In this document: piece after piece, positions 47,400 through 58,667 of the stretch | How the letters are laid out: each line of letters begins with the position of its first letter | Numbering within the stretch: the first letter of the stretch is position 1 | DNA from: Neckera pumila | Lineage: Eukaryota > Streptophyta > Bryopsida > Hypnales > Neckeraceae | Direction of reading: 5' to 3' | DNA length: 64,000 nucleotides | Assembly: GCA_963969595.1 (NCBI GenBank) | Contig: OZ018415.1 | Span: 21,333,782 to 21,397,781, forward strand | Program-made: the position numbers and the translations under genes | The notes under the pieces: model-generated | What the model was told of the DNA's origin: nothing | Databases searched by the model: none | The model's input: only the letters and a program-made list of their open reading frames with translations

Positions 47400-48439
47400 A
47401 ATTGGAGCCAAATTGAATTGATTTATTTTGGAATGAAAGGGGTCCTTGTACAACCAAACCATATTTTTTTCATTGGGGTCAAGTGGAACTAATTCCTTGT
47501 GAATTTAAAAGTAAAGGAAGAGGAACCTTGCTTCGTAGACCTATATTTTTTTCCCTTGTAGGCAAATGAATTTAATTCATTCTCCATTAAGAAGCAATAA
47601 AAGGGCCCTTGTTCAGTTGAACTATATTTTTTTGCATTGTAGGCAAAAAAAAGTACTAATTCCTTTTGAATTGATAAGCAATAAGGGGACCCTTGTTCAC
47701 GTGGACCACATTTTTTTAACTGGAGCCAAATTCAAGTAATTTATTTGGAATGAAAGGGGGCCCTTGTTCAATCAAACCGTATTTCTTTCTGTTGTTAATT
47801 TCAAAGTAAATGAAGGGGGGCCCTTATTGGCTTGCTCATTGCCTCATTTAGTCTTGTTTTTCTTTTAGAAAGACGGGAACTTGGTGAATTAAAACAATTC
47901 GGAATTCACTTGATAAAGAATTCATATTCTCCGAATCAATTACTACAATAGAGTACAATGTTCTAATATACAAGCCAGATGTATTGTTTAGAACATTGAA
48001 ATCCTCTGTTCAGACAATGACACAAAATCTTTACATTTTTCAGGATCAACTTTTATTTGGTAATTACAATATGATTTCTTTCCAATTCATTTTTATATTG
48101 AAGAGTATTATGTTCTTCAAAGTCATTCCTTTCTGCAACCTATAGTCAACGGTTCTTTCAAAATTTTAAGGTGCGTAAAGCACTACGGTATGGCCATGCT
48201 CTTTTGCATTCAAAGTTGTTTGCTACTACACATTCATAATTTCACAAAAGTCATACAATTGTCATGATGGAAGAAAGACTAAATTGCATATTATAAGATT
48301 TTTACCATACGTCCTTGTATTTATGTTTGAAATGTGTAGCAAGTGCAAAATACATATGATTGATGCTCTCCAAAGCACAAAAGTGTGGTCTTCCTATAAA
48401 ACTATCACATACTAAACCTCAAAAAGTACAAACAATATA
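47400..48439. repeat. Degenerate minisatellite and AT-rich DNA
   Basis: From 47415 to about 47830, words of the type GGGGCCCTTGTTCA, ATATTTTTTT and GCAATAA recur every 85-105 bp, four to five times. The rest to 48439 holds no recognisable gene and lies downstream of the kinase-like gene. Confidence 0.5.
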
Positions 48440-50017
48440 CTATATACGATAACAACAATCGGGCATGGTCCAATAGTGAGGTGCCTTCTTCAAAGTGTCT
48501 AGAACGTCAGGCACAGACGCCCTCTTGTCTACATCTTCTTTCATGAGGCTCACCAGCTTAGTCTTCAAATTCTGATACTGCTCTGGATTTTTGGTCGTAA
48601 AATATTTGGGATCCCATTCTTCTTTCCAAATTTGAAATGCTTCCATTCCGTTGCATATGCATTAGCAGCCATGGAGTACAAGTATTTTTTCTGCATCACT
48701 TCAAACGAGGTCTCCGACCCCTTCTCTCCGTACACGTAGAACAATTTAGGGGCTATATATTTTTGTTGTTTTTTCTCCCGTTCGAGCTCCTGCACAATTC
48801 AATAACCATACTTTGATGGCTCCCTCTCTACAACTTGGCCAGAGAGCCCCCAATTGCAAATCCCTATGTACACTGTGTTCTCTTTCCATTCATCAAAATG
48901 GAGCAAAAAGTTGGATGGAGTAATGTCATTGTGTAAATATTGTGCTTTATGGCATTTTCCCACTGTGACAAGCAATGATAGAGCCAAATGCACGCAGTTT
49001 TCGCGATAAATAGCAACCCAACCGAGTTCTTCCTGTGTCAACCCTGTATCATATTGTCTCATGATGTCATCCACATCCAATGTTTTGCTCACTTTTGAGT
49101 TGTACTTGGCCAAGAAAGAAATTAAAGACCCTCCATTCCACCATAGCATGTAGCCTTCCATTGTTTTGGGATGGATGCATGCAAGTCTTATGATACCAGG
49201 ATGTATCATTGGACACCCTCCCGCCTCACTCACAATAGCTTGGCGCTTCTCCTTCTCATTTGAGGTCTTCAAACTCTTCCCGACGAAGCAAATCCAACTG
49301 GGAATGCTTTGCAGTCTCGTGAGCACCACCTTCCTCACGGTCCCATATGATCCAGTCGTGGTCTGATTCGGCATGGGAATCACTTTCATGCAACTTTTCA
49401 GCCACTTAAATGTTCCGCTCATGCAATGAGCTTGTATTTGGTCTTTAAGAGTCGCTTTCCATGGTGCTTGTTTCTTTCTACGCAAAGAAGAATACTGTTG
49501 GGAGAACTTCTGGATCTGGGTCAATTTCGAAGCGAATTCCTTGTCATGCGTGTCCCAATCACTACCATCCTCCTTCTTCTTCATGTGGTAACACCATTTT
49601 GCCACAATATTGGTGGTCAACTGCAACACTTGTTAATCCAACCACTCAGAGTGCAACTAGTAATCCTGATAATTGTTGAATCGCTCGGATGCTCCCAATC
49701 TGGTCTCCAACTCTCGCCGCACTTTGGCAGTCAACTTGTGGTATCCTTCTTCGTTGTAGTTCACATACTCTCTGGACAACATTCCGGAGCTTCGTCGTGT
49801 GTAAAAAAGTACTATATTGCTCTAGCTTCAAGAACATATTCATGGGGGGGCATGTCAGGATTGGGTTGATTTTTGCGCTTCGACCTGCTGGATGATGAGG
49901 GATTGGATGACTCTGAAGCCACTGACATGTTTGTGGCTGGCAGTACCACCTCTGAAACTGCATCCAAGTCTACAAACACCGGGTGGTGACTCGATGACCA
50001 CTCCCTTCTCTTGCCAT
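48440..50017 (-). pseudogene. Protein-kinase-like gene, cargo of the hAT element, broken
   Basis: It runs right to left from ATG 50017. The N-terminal part has Ser-rich SESSNPSSSSRSKRK. The kinase core lies in 49629-48799: GSYGTVRKVVL is the glycine loop, FVGKSLK carries the ATP-binding Lys, and a Glu precedes HPGIIRL. YLHNDITPSNFLLH is the catalytic loop, with HND in place of HRD but Asp and Asn kept. The DFG position reads NWG, so the metal-binding Asp is replaced by Asn. The C-lobe follows (48795-48440). Breaks: frameshifts near 49980, at a run of seven C near 49845, near 49635 and near 48640, and an in-frame stop at 48799. The exact kinase family is unclear. Confidence 0.75.
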
Positions 50018-50149
50018 TGTCACAAATGTTGCGGAGACACCGAAGCTTAGGAAAAAATCAAAAAAACTGGGTGCTATATGTGGGCCAAGCCCAATCACCC
50101 ACCAAACTCACTTCCAAAGGTCGCTTGAGCAAACAAAAGTGTGAGGCAT

Positions 50150-50350
50150 AGGGCGTGGACTTGGCAAGCACAAATGAGGGACCGGGCGGTTTTTATAGTC
50201 CCCGCCCCTCCCACGTCCTTGCCTTGGCCTGCCCACGTCCTCACCTTCGGACACACGTCCCTGCCCTGACTCCCCGCGTCCCCGCCCTGGGGCACGCGTC
50301 TTTGTCCAGGGGCACGCGTCTCCGCCCTACCTGACCACGTCCCCGAGTTT
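50150..50350 (-). repeat. Right subterminal GC-rich array, also kinase promoter
   Basis: Read on the minus strand: GGGCGGGGACGCGGGG, GGGCAGGGACGTGTG, GAGGACGTGGGCAGG, GGACGTGGGAGGGGCGGGGA. It is inverted relative to the left array. It sits just inside the right end and immediately upstream of the kinase TATA box, so it may serve both transposition and transcription. Confidence 0.8.
50191..50197 (-). promoter_or_regulatory. TATA box of the kinase-like gene
   Basis: Minus-strand TATAAAA in the context GGGACTATAAAAACC, 174 bp upstream of the ATG at 50017. Confidence 0.65.
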
Positions 50351-50517
50351 GTTTTCCGTCCACGCCTCTGCCGATTCCGTCCTCCTGCCTATGCCATGTA
50401 GCAACCGCGTGGCCTATTTTTTCCTTGTTGGAAAGTCAACTATGTGTTGACCCTATCGGACAGGCGGGACCTCTACCGAACGGGCAAATCGGACATCCGT
50501 CCACTATGACAACCCTG

Positions 50518-50525
50518 CAGTCAAC
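50518..50525. repeat. Right 8-bp target duplication of the giant hAT element
   Basis: CAGTCAAC, identical to 35488-35495. Confidence 0.9.
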
Positions 50526-50749
50526 TTCCCTCTATTTGTGAGATGACTATCACCAATTCAAAATTCAAGCACTAGTGTTTAGTAATCAACGTTAAGGTAT
50601 TTTAATTCACCTTAACTCTGATTTTTAAATAACTAAAATTTGGATGCACCTTGCACACTAAATAAGTTGTACAAAAACAAGCAAATGTCCAAAATATTCC
50701 AATGACCATCTTCCTTCAAAACAATTTTTTGATGCTAATGTGAAACAAT

Positions 50750-51420
50750 TATTTCATACATTTGGTGAGATTGAAGATGTAAAGAGAAGCGCTTTATACA
50801 AATTGGGTGGTAGTAGTTAACACAATCCATGTGGGATTTGTAAATTAGGCTATGTTAATAGGAGCTCAACTACTCATAGTTAAGTTCAAATAAGAATTGT
50901 GCTCAAAGTCAAACTTCAAACCTCATTAGGTATAGTAGAATAATTTTTTTCAAAAAAACTTGAACTATGAAAAATTGAGGAATTAAACTAAATTTTATTT
51001 CCAAAAATCGGTTTGGGGTTTAGAGTCTCCAACTAAAAGTTATGGCCAAAATTTAGAGAGGGGGTTTGAAAATGTCCCAAAAAATGTCATTTCCAACCCC
51101 TCTCTGAAATTTGGCCATAACTTTTAATGGGAGTCTCCAAATCTCAAATGTTTTTTTGTAGAGGAAAACTTATTTGATTCCAGGCTACATTAACTTAGTT
51201 CAATTTTTTTTGAAAAAAGTTATTCTACTATGCTTAAATGAGGTCTAAAATTCAACTTTAAACACAATTCCTACATTTGATTTAACTATGAGCGGTTGAG
51301 CTCCTATGAATCCTAATTTACATATCCTACATGGATTGTTTGACCTACCACTAATCTACTTGCAGAAAGAGCTTTCTTTCTCTTCTTCTAACTCACAAAA
51401 TTAGCTAAGTGGCTATTGCT
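50750..51420. mobile_element. Foldback element, copy 2
   Basis: Arms of roughly 300 nt mirror each other around a centre near 51075. The left arm has ACACAATCCATGTGGGATTT and the right arm AAATTAGG reversed, then ACATGGATTGT. The outer arms also share GTGAG-TTGAAGA-type words. The same arms occur at 3341-3900. Confidence 0.7.
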
Positions 51421-52534
51421 TCAAAAAAAGTGTAGACCTATTTAAGCCAAAATAAGAGGCTAAGTGGCTTAATTGAACATAATTGAAACAATTAACATTG
51501 AATTGCCAATTAAGCACCTTGTTGCCTTGTTCTATACTATGCTCTCTACTGTAATTATTATAGTGATAACTTTTGCAAAAGTTAGACAGTTTTTGCAAAA
51601 TTAGCTTATATGACAATGCACTTCTTGATACTTCAGATAGGCTCCCTAGTGAACTTTAAGATGCAATAAAGTACCTTAACCTTGATTTTTTAATACTTTG
51701 TATTCAAATTTTAAACCATTGCTGACCATCTGACATTACCATTTTAGATGAGTGGATATAGGAGAAAAACTAATTTGTAAACAAAAAAAAAAACTAATTT
51801 GCAAAGTTCTTGGAGTGCTGTGGAGTAATCCTCTAGAGGCCCCATTTTACCTCTAATGATAAGGTGGTATAAATTTTGTTCTTGGACACTAATAGAAATA
51901 TAAAATAGAATCTGTAGAAAGCTATTGATTGTGCTTTTCACTTTTCTTATGTTAAAAAAGAAGTCAAAAAATCATACTAGTATTTGAGAATATAAGAACT
52001 TACTTGCACCTTCAAGTATTCCATAATTTGAAGATTAACTTATAAGTGTGACATATTGATACAAATATACAACTTTTTTTTACTAATTTTGCAACACAGG
52101 ATTTGTAATTATTTAGAACTTCCTTATATAGGAAAAATGCACAAAATTTACCTTCATTTTGGTCGCACATGATTTACAATATTGCTCATGATCCTTGGTT
52201 TTCATTAGATGGGTGTTGGTACGTCTTCCAAGCCTCATGGTTTTTCTGGAAACACATCCCATCGTAGAAAGTTACTCTTTGACAATTATTTAGGGCCTAT
52301 TTGTATGCAGGGACCAGATTGAAGGTGGAGCTCCAAGCGCCAAGTTTAAAGTCGGGTCAATACCATATTGTGCTTGCAAGTCCTCCGAATAAAAAGTCCA
52401 CTTTTCTATTAATATTTGGATTTATGTGACATGTCGCAACCAGGTCGCAACTAATGAATGAGTTGAGACAACAAGACAAGTGGAGGATTCTTTTAGAAAA
52501 ATGATAAGTCAAGTTGATGGAAGGAGAACAAGTT
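51421..52534. other. AT-rich DNA without a recognisable gene
   Basis: Short ORFs only, no domain. Confidence 0.35.
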
Positions 52535-52955
52535 TGTAAGAACATTGCCACTGCAGCTCTTCAAGTGGGGCAAACCCAAGGAGTGGCCGTGCCCGGCCAA
52601 ATTAATTGCCCCTCTCACATACAGCAAGTTGGCAAGGGCCCAAAATTGGCCGGGCACGATCAAATTCAATGAACACACAGCCAAATGATAAACCTTGCCC
52701 ACAGCTTGCTATTGACTACTTTTGTCCTTGTTTACAATTAAAGAGGTACTTTTTGAATGTTCTAAGGCTCTTTTGTCTCGACATTGATGATGGGATGCAC
52801 GGTGACACTATGGGACTTGTGTAAATGCAATTCCCCGTGTTGTAGCCCATGTTGCAGTGGCACAGAGGCGGGACACATGGACCAGGCTTGTTGAATGGGC
52901 TCGCCAAGGCCATCCTTGGCACCCTTATTTGAGAAGTCTGTGGTGACGATGCCCT
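52535..52955 (+). mobile_element. Diverged Harbinger-like copy
   Basis: The interior follows the copy at 32519-32923 in order: GTGGCCGTGCCCGGCCA, ATTGGCCGGGCA, CCCCGTGTTGTAGCCC, CATGGACCAGGCTTG. The ends are degraded and TTA targets cannot be seen. Confidence 0.55.
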
Positions 52956-54959
52956 AAGTCCTATAATAAGGAGGGTACAAGTGAAGGACCGGAGATCCAC
53001 ATTGGAAATAGGGTTGACAATTTTGGCATGCGAACCCCCCGGGCCCGGTTCGAGATCCGGTCCGGTCCAGCATGCGAATAGCCCCTAATAGTGTTGACGC
53101 CCGTGCTGCGAGGTTTCGACGGAGGTCTTCAATTGGTTTTTGGCTGTTAATGCTGAGGCTCGTGTCTGAGCTGAGTCTGAGTGGGATCAATCGGGGGATC
53201 AATCTGGTGCAAATAGGATCTGTGAACACCTTCAGGAGTAACTGGAATTACCCCCTACAGCAATGTTTGGAGAAACTTTCAAACGTTTCTGATTACAAAA
53301 AACATGATTCCAATATAGACATTCAAGTGAACGTTGCTACTAAAGCTTGTTCAAAGTGTTTGCTGAAAACGTTGCATATATGTTTCGTGAAGCATGTTCC
53401 AAAGTTTGCATATTTGGTAAAAAAAGTTGCTCAAGTGTGATCCCAATGTTGCATGTAGACAAAACTATTGTTGAATAACGTTGCTAAACCTTCCGTATTC
53501 TAATACCGCCGGACTAGTGGTTTAATTGAAGAATCAGTACCGACCTTCAAATATGCTACTGCATGGGCAATTTGGCATAAACTGATTGTCTGATTCAGAA
53601 TATTCGTTTTCCTTATTAACGTTTTGGTGACACAAGTCAATGTACGTTCAAAGGATGATCCATACTGATTGGTTCCTAAGATTGAACCCTAATTGATCGA
53701 TCAGCACGAGATTGACTTCCAGGAGAAACTGAAGACTAATTTCATTTATATTCATAGGCAAGTTTTGTATTGCAAAAAAGAGATGCACAAACTGTATAGA
53801 TTTAGTTCACAATCGTACAATTTTTGTGCCAATTTAACCCCTGAAGGATCATTTGTCTCCTTGATGGTCATTAATGTCAAAACGGCAAATGCAATACGGC
53901 TTGTTTAAGCCTTCAAGGGAAAGGCGTTCCATTCTGCTTTACATACTACTAATTAAATAGCTCGTTGAGAAGCTGAAAAGCCCTGGAACTGAACTTCGCT
54001 GGTCTAAACGATCAACCTCAGATTGCAATTGGACGTATGCGTCTGAATTACTTCTACTCCGAAAAACCGATATGGACACGGCAGTCCGTTTTGAGTGAAG
54101 CTGCAAGGAGCTCTAGAGCTCTTGGCAATTGCTCACTCATCAAAGTCTCGAGAGACCCAAGTGAGAACAACCTTGGTGTGATTCGGAGAAGCACTTTCTC
54201 AAGAGGGAAACTCACTGGTTCCCATTCTAAACGCGTTACCTTGGCCCTAACGGCCGCCTGGCGGTACTCACCATGCACTCGTTCACTGCCCTGGTGTCCT
54301 TCAGTTGACTGCAATCGAATTTCTTCATTCTTGCACTACAATTCATCTTATCCCCGTAAATGCTTCCAAATAATTTCTGGAAACGGAAAACAGAATTGAA
54401 AGAATTCGTTCACGAGTAGTCATTCTTGTTGAGCAAGGAACTGACCACAGACTTTGCAGCAGAACTAGCCCTTCAGCTGCGCCATAACTTACGAGGAAAA
54501 TTCATTAATTCTAGCTGTCGGGTACTCGCTCCTGGTGATGAATAATGTTGACTGCTATCAGCGAGTGTAATTTGTTGTGCCATTCACGGTGTGCAGGGTC
54601 ATTAACTTGCTCAACGGGAACCAGGGACCGGATCAGACGAAAAGCGAATTTTTGTATGGTGACTCACAATCCCGCAACCACAAAAAGCTGGTTGCCATCC
54701 TCTTGAAATCTGGCCATGGAACTGCTCCGAAACAGCCTTCAATCCCATCATCCTCACTTACGTGCCTTAGAATATTAAAATAAAATTCATATACAGTATC
54801 ACGACTGAAGTATGAGAGGCTTGTGCCACTGAGCACAAATATGGAAGAATTACACCTACGAAAGGTCATTTCACCCTTTCACTCGGCTGCTTGGCCTCTG
54901 GCCCTTGGTTTGTGGTGTTGTATCTTTTTCCTTTTACGCATTGGGCTTACCCATATCAT
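52956..54959. other. GC-richer block, unassigned
   Basis: TAGGGTTGACAATTTTGG near 53007 looks like a hAT-type end without a partner. ORFs 53072-53440, 54037-54399 and 54577-54783 (+) and 54054-54314 (minus) lack recognisable domains. 54037-54399 (120 residues) is the best candidate for a real coding piece, but the opposite strand is also partly open there. A solo TTAA-CCCCTGAAGG end lies at 53834. Confidence 0.25.
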
Positions 54960-54963
54960 TTAA

Positions 54964-55522
54964 CCCTTGAAGTCCCAAGGCCATTTTTCTATCAAAAATC
55001 ACTCAAAACTGCTACTTTTGTTGCGTTCATCCAAGAAATCAAAAATCCAAAAAATATTTTTTAAGAATCTAACCGCAAGAACTTGTACTATACTTTTCTT
55101 AGATCATGTAGTAAAAATTTCGTGATGTTTGATTGTACAGATTGGAAGATATTAGCATTCAAAGTGAAAGAAAAAGATTTTCTTAAGAAGATGCTTTGAA
55201 TTGCCCACAAAACAAGAAACTCTATAACTTTCACATCACTAATCCAAATGGAATGAATCAAAGCGTTCTATTTAGACAAAATATAATCTATTAGAAAAAA
55301 ATAATTTTAATTTTTTATGGATTTTTTTGCTGCTCAGTCTCCCCCATTTTGAAGTTCTTGTAGCATAACTTTTGCTCCCGGACACCGATTGAAATAAAAA
55401 TTACATCCCTAGAAAGCTAATAAGTTATTCTATCTTATTGGAAAGTTTCACCAAAAATTGAGCTCATAGGAACTTGCCTGAAATCTATTTTGTCCTCCAC
55501 AGGGACAATGGGACTTTAGAGG
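54964..55522 (+). mobile_element. TTAA-target element, short form
   Basis: TTAA at 54960-54963 and 55523-55526. Ends CCCTTGAAGTCCCAAGG and, inward, CCTCTAAAGTCCCATTG. Closely similar to 14274-14849 and with the same internal deletion, so the short form is itself a replicating subfamily. Confidence 0.72.
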
Positions 55523-55592
55523 TTAAAAAACAATACTAGCCTACTTCATTAGCCTACTTCAAAATTCAACAAATCTCTGATTCATGAGTTAA

Positions 55593-56513
55593 CTCCTAGA
55601 GGCCCAAGGCCTTTTTTCTACCCAAAAAAACTCAAAACTGTCGTTTTTGTAGCAAAGAGTAACAAAAATTGAAAATTGTTTTGTTTGCACATCTAACCGT
55701 AGGGTCTTACACCTAACTAGTATGAAAATGTGTGGAAAAAATTTCAGAATCTTTGACTACATAGATTGCAAGATATATGCGTTTAAATTGAAAAAAACAA
55801 GTTTTTCAGCACATTGTGGAACTAGATTATTTGACTTCAAACCTTCTTAACTTTAATTTTTTGCACTAGAGTTTTGAGCTTTAAATCTTTATAGTGGAGA
55901 ATTGAGTTGAGAATTTAAGAAAAAAAATACTATTAAAAAAATTGATTTTCATTCTTTAAGAATTGTTAAACAAAAGTAGGTACAAGATAGAAGGAAAATC
56001 TAAATTATTAATATCTCTAAGATGGAATTAAAATTCACTCATCCCAATGGTGAGATTGTTCTAGCAAGAAAACTAAACCATGTTGATTTTTTTTTTAAAT
56101 TTGTAAAACTTGCATTTAGGAATGAACCCTATAAGTTATTTTTTCAAGAAGACGCTCTAATTGCCCTAAAAACAAGATTGTCCATAACTTCCTCATATCA
56201 AATCCAAATGGAATGAATAAAAACTTTCCAAATAGACAAAAATATAATCTATGACTATGAGAGAGAAAAAAAATCAGAATTTCAAATTTTCAATTTTTTT
56301 TGCTGCGACCTCTTCCTCGCCCTCCAAATTCAGAGTTGTTTGAGGCATAATTTTTGTTCCTGAGCACTGATTGAAGAAAAAATTATATTCCCACCAAGTT
56401 AATCAATTTTTCTATATTAAAAAAAAATTCAAAGAATCAGCACAAATTTCAACCTATAGGTATCTACCCAAAATTCCTATTTGTCTCTCAAAGGGGCAAT
56501 GGTCGTTTAGGAA
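55593..56513 (+). mobile_element. TTAA-target element, long form
   Basis: TTAA at 55589-55592 and 56514-56517. Ends CTCCTAGAGGCCCAAGG and, inward, TCCTAAACGACCATTG. It contains the full-length interior. It lies 66 bp from the short copy on its left. Confidence 0.7.
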
Positions 56514-56829
56514 TTAAGTGAGAGCATCTTTACAACTACTTGGCTAGTGGCGTAGACCCAGCCAATCACCATGCCAGGCCAATTTAATTATTCCACGGCA
56601 CACACGGCAAGGCTCAAAATATGGCCAGCCATAGCCACATTTCATGAATACATGGGCAAATGGAGAGCCTTGTCCAAGGCTCGGTATGGGCTATTTTTGT
56701 TTCTTTTTTGCAAGTTTTGAGATATCTTTTTATTAATGAATGTCTTTTTTTTGTCATCATTTGTAAGGTGGCGCTGGGGGGTCGTGTAGACCCAATTTTC
56801 CATGTTCCTAGTCCGTATTGCCGTGGGGC

Positions 56830-57072
56830 ATTACAAAAATTTTCAGCCCTCTAGAGACTAGAGGGCTGCTCTAGATTGATAAACCAAGCTATTTCAAAGC
56901 TTGGTCAGTCAATCTGGAAAAGTGCCATAGTGAGCAATCAGATAAGCTGACTGCTCGCCAAAATAGTCAGATTTCACATTTTTTAAAATTTAAAATTTTA
57001 ATTTTTAAGATGATTATTATTATTATTATTGTTATTGTTATTTTTGTTGTTGTTGATATTATTATAATTATA

Positions 57073-57141
<69 letters not shown>

Positions 57142-57309
57142 TTTATCTAAAATTTTAAATTCTTAAAACTCGGTTCATGTTCCACCGCCATTGCAATTTA
57201 AACTAAGCGGGAATAGGGAAAAAATGATTTTTTCAGTCCCCCAAAACCAAATTTCAAGGTATTCAGGAAGGCTATAGAGCAACCTATGGAGGCATGAAAT
57301 TTTCTCTAA
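56830..57309. mobile_element. CATTAGAG-family element, copy 2 (nested)
   Basis: It starts CATTACAAAAATTTTCAG and ends ATGAAATTTTCTCTAATG. Inside is a long (TTA)n tract at about 57056-57140. It interrupts the Harbinger-like copy, which proves it is an insertion. Confidence 0.65.
57056..57140. repeat. (TTA)n microsatellite
   Basis: Near-perfect TTA units, continuing in degraded form from about 57015. Confidence 0.92.
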
Positions 57310-57402
57310 TGCACACGGAAGATACACGCGCCGGGCTTACTCAACCAATATGCCAAGCACCCCTTGGCTGCGCCTCAGAAATGAACCAGCCGTAGGGCTT
57401 CT

Positions 57403-58512
57403 CTAAGTATTGTCACCTTTTGCACTATTTGCCACTAGTTAGAATAAAGGTGGAGTTCTATATAGTCTCTCACTGATTCAAATATGGTAAAGTACTCAAA
57501 CTCAATATTAGTTTTCAAAAAAGAACCAATGGAAGCTACAGAGTTATTTGAAGCAACCAATGAGAGTTGAAACATTTTGTACTTCAAAGATATTTCACTA
57601 AAGGTAGTCTTGTGTCAATAGTAGGTATTCCGATGACTACAACTTTGAAATTTCTTAATATATTTGCACAAATAGTAAAAATTCTCAAACCAATAGCATT
57701 CACTTTGGCTTTCATTTCCTTACATTGTAATATGATATTTTTCACAAATTGTGTTTAAAATTACTTGTCTTAAAAAAGTGTCTATTTTAGATGTGGATAT
57801 CTTTGTGCTTATTTATAAAATCCTTTACAATAGAGAGCCAGTTTTTCATGATACCTCAGGTGTTCTATACATAAACCACACAATGTGGCAAGAAAATTAA
57901 TGAACCTATTATAAATAGAAAAATATATTGGTATCCACAAAATATTAAATAGACTAACTCTTCTAGTCTTATAACACAACCTTATTAATGGAAACCTAAT
58001 GGAGCAACATTCAGCTATACAAGTAAGACCTCATTCATTCATTAGAAAAAATTCCAAGCTATGGGAGGGCCATTTACTTGCATGAAAATGTGCATTTAGA
58101 GTAAATATCAATCCAAATTGGTTGTCAAAGAATTTATAAGATGATCAGTCAACTGGTGTACCTTGTCGGATTTTTGAATAAAAATTATTATTTTTTAATT
58201 ATTATTTTTAAATAATAACTTTTTGTTTATTGTATTTGCACATCCGCCAAAATTGGAACAGCCCTCTACAAGCCTAGATTTTTAATAATGTATAAAAAAA
58301 ATTAAATCTCTACTTCTTTAATCTAAAAGTGCAATTCTTATATAATAGTTAAGGGAAAGTGTTTTGAAAAGAGCAAAAAAAGCTAAAAATTTCAAATTTG
58401 AAAACTTCTTATAATGTTAAAAAGAACTTTTACTAAAACGTTTATAATAAGGAATGAGGGCCAAGATTTCTAATAAAATCCAATACGTGGGATTGCAAGA
58501 AACACTTGTCCT
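57403..58512. other. AT-rich DNA without a recognisable gene
   Basis: Only one short ORF (57567-57758, +), no domain. Confidence 0.35.
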
Positions 58513-58667
58513 ATGTGGCAATTTTCATTAAAATGGCATCATTCCGGAGTTTTGGCACTTTTACCTTTCATATTGACTGTCCTGAAATCTATACTTGTCT
58601 AAGATGGTTTAGACTGGCCGTTCTAAAAGTCGCGTATTTCATAGACCATTTTAATGAAATTCGCCAT
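58513..58667. mobile_element. ATGGCGAATTTCG-family miniature element, copy 3
   Basis: The left end ATGTGGCAATTTTCATTAA and the right end TTAATGAAATTCGCCAT are inverted. TCTAAGATGGTTTAGA and GGCCGTTCTAAAA match the interior of copies 1 and 2. Target duplication is not clear. Confidence 0.65.

Larger units (their letters stand above)
35496..50517 (-). mobile_element. 15-kb hAT transposon carrying three genes
   Basis: The left end is CATGGTTGTCATA and the right end, read inward, is CAGGGTTGTCATA (12 of 13 identical). Both are flanked by CAGTCAAC. An 8-bp duplication and CAGGG-type ends are hallmarks of hAT elements. GGATGTCCG follows within 50 bp on both sides. GC-rich arrays lie inverted at both ends (35617-35865 and 50150-50350). 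Inside, all on the minus strand, are a DUF659/hATC transposase (36.2-39.9 kb), a RING-type gene (43.8-46.2 kb) and a kinase-like gene (48.4-50.0 kb). Later insertions include TTAA elements at 42.4-43.4 and 46.46-47.40 kb. Genes are decayed, so this copy is probably immobile unless helped in trans. hAT elements are usually a few kilobases, so the length and extra genes are unusual. Confidence 0.88.
56522..57402 (+). mobile_element. Harbinger-like copy split by another element
   Basis: It begins GAGCATCTTTACAACT and follows 32519-32923 (GCCAATCACCATGCCAGG, CCACGGCACACACGGC) until CCGTGGGGCA at 56829. It resumes after 57309 with CACACGGAAG and GCGCCGGGCTT. The 480-bp interruption is the CATTAGAG-type element. 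Confidence 0.65.

Noticed and set aside
49426..49895. 147- and 68-residue plus-strand ORFs
   Set aside because: Antisense shadows of the kinase-like gene, whose motifs are on the minus strand.
53038..53060. GGTTCGAGATCC resembling a tRNA B box
   Set aside because: No A box, acceptor stem or cloverleaf around it; it lies near a hAT-like end instead.
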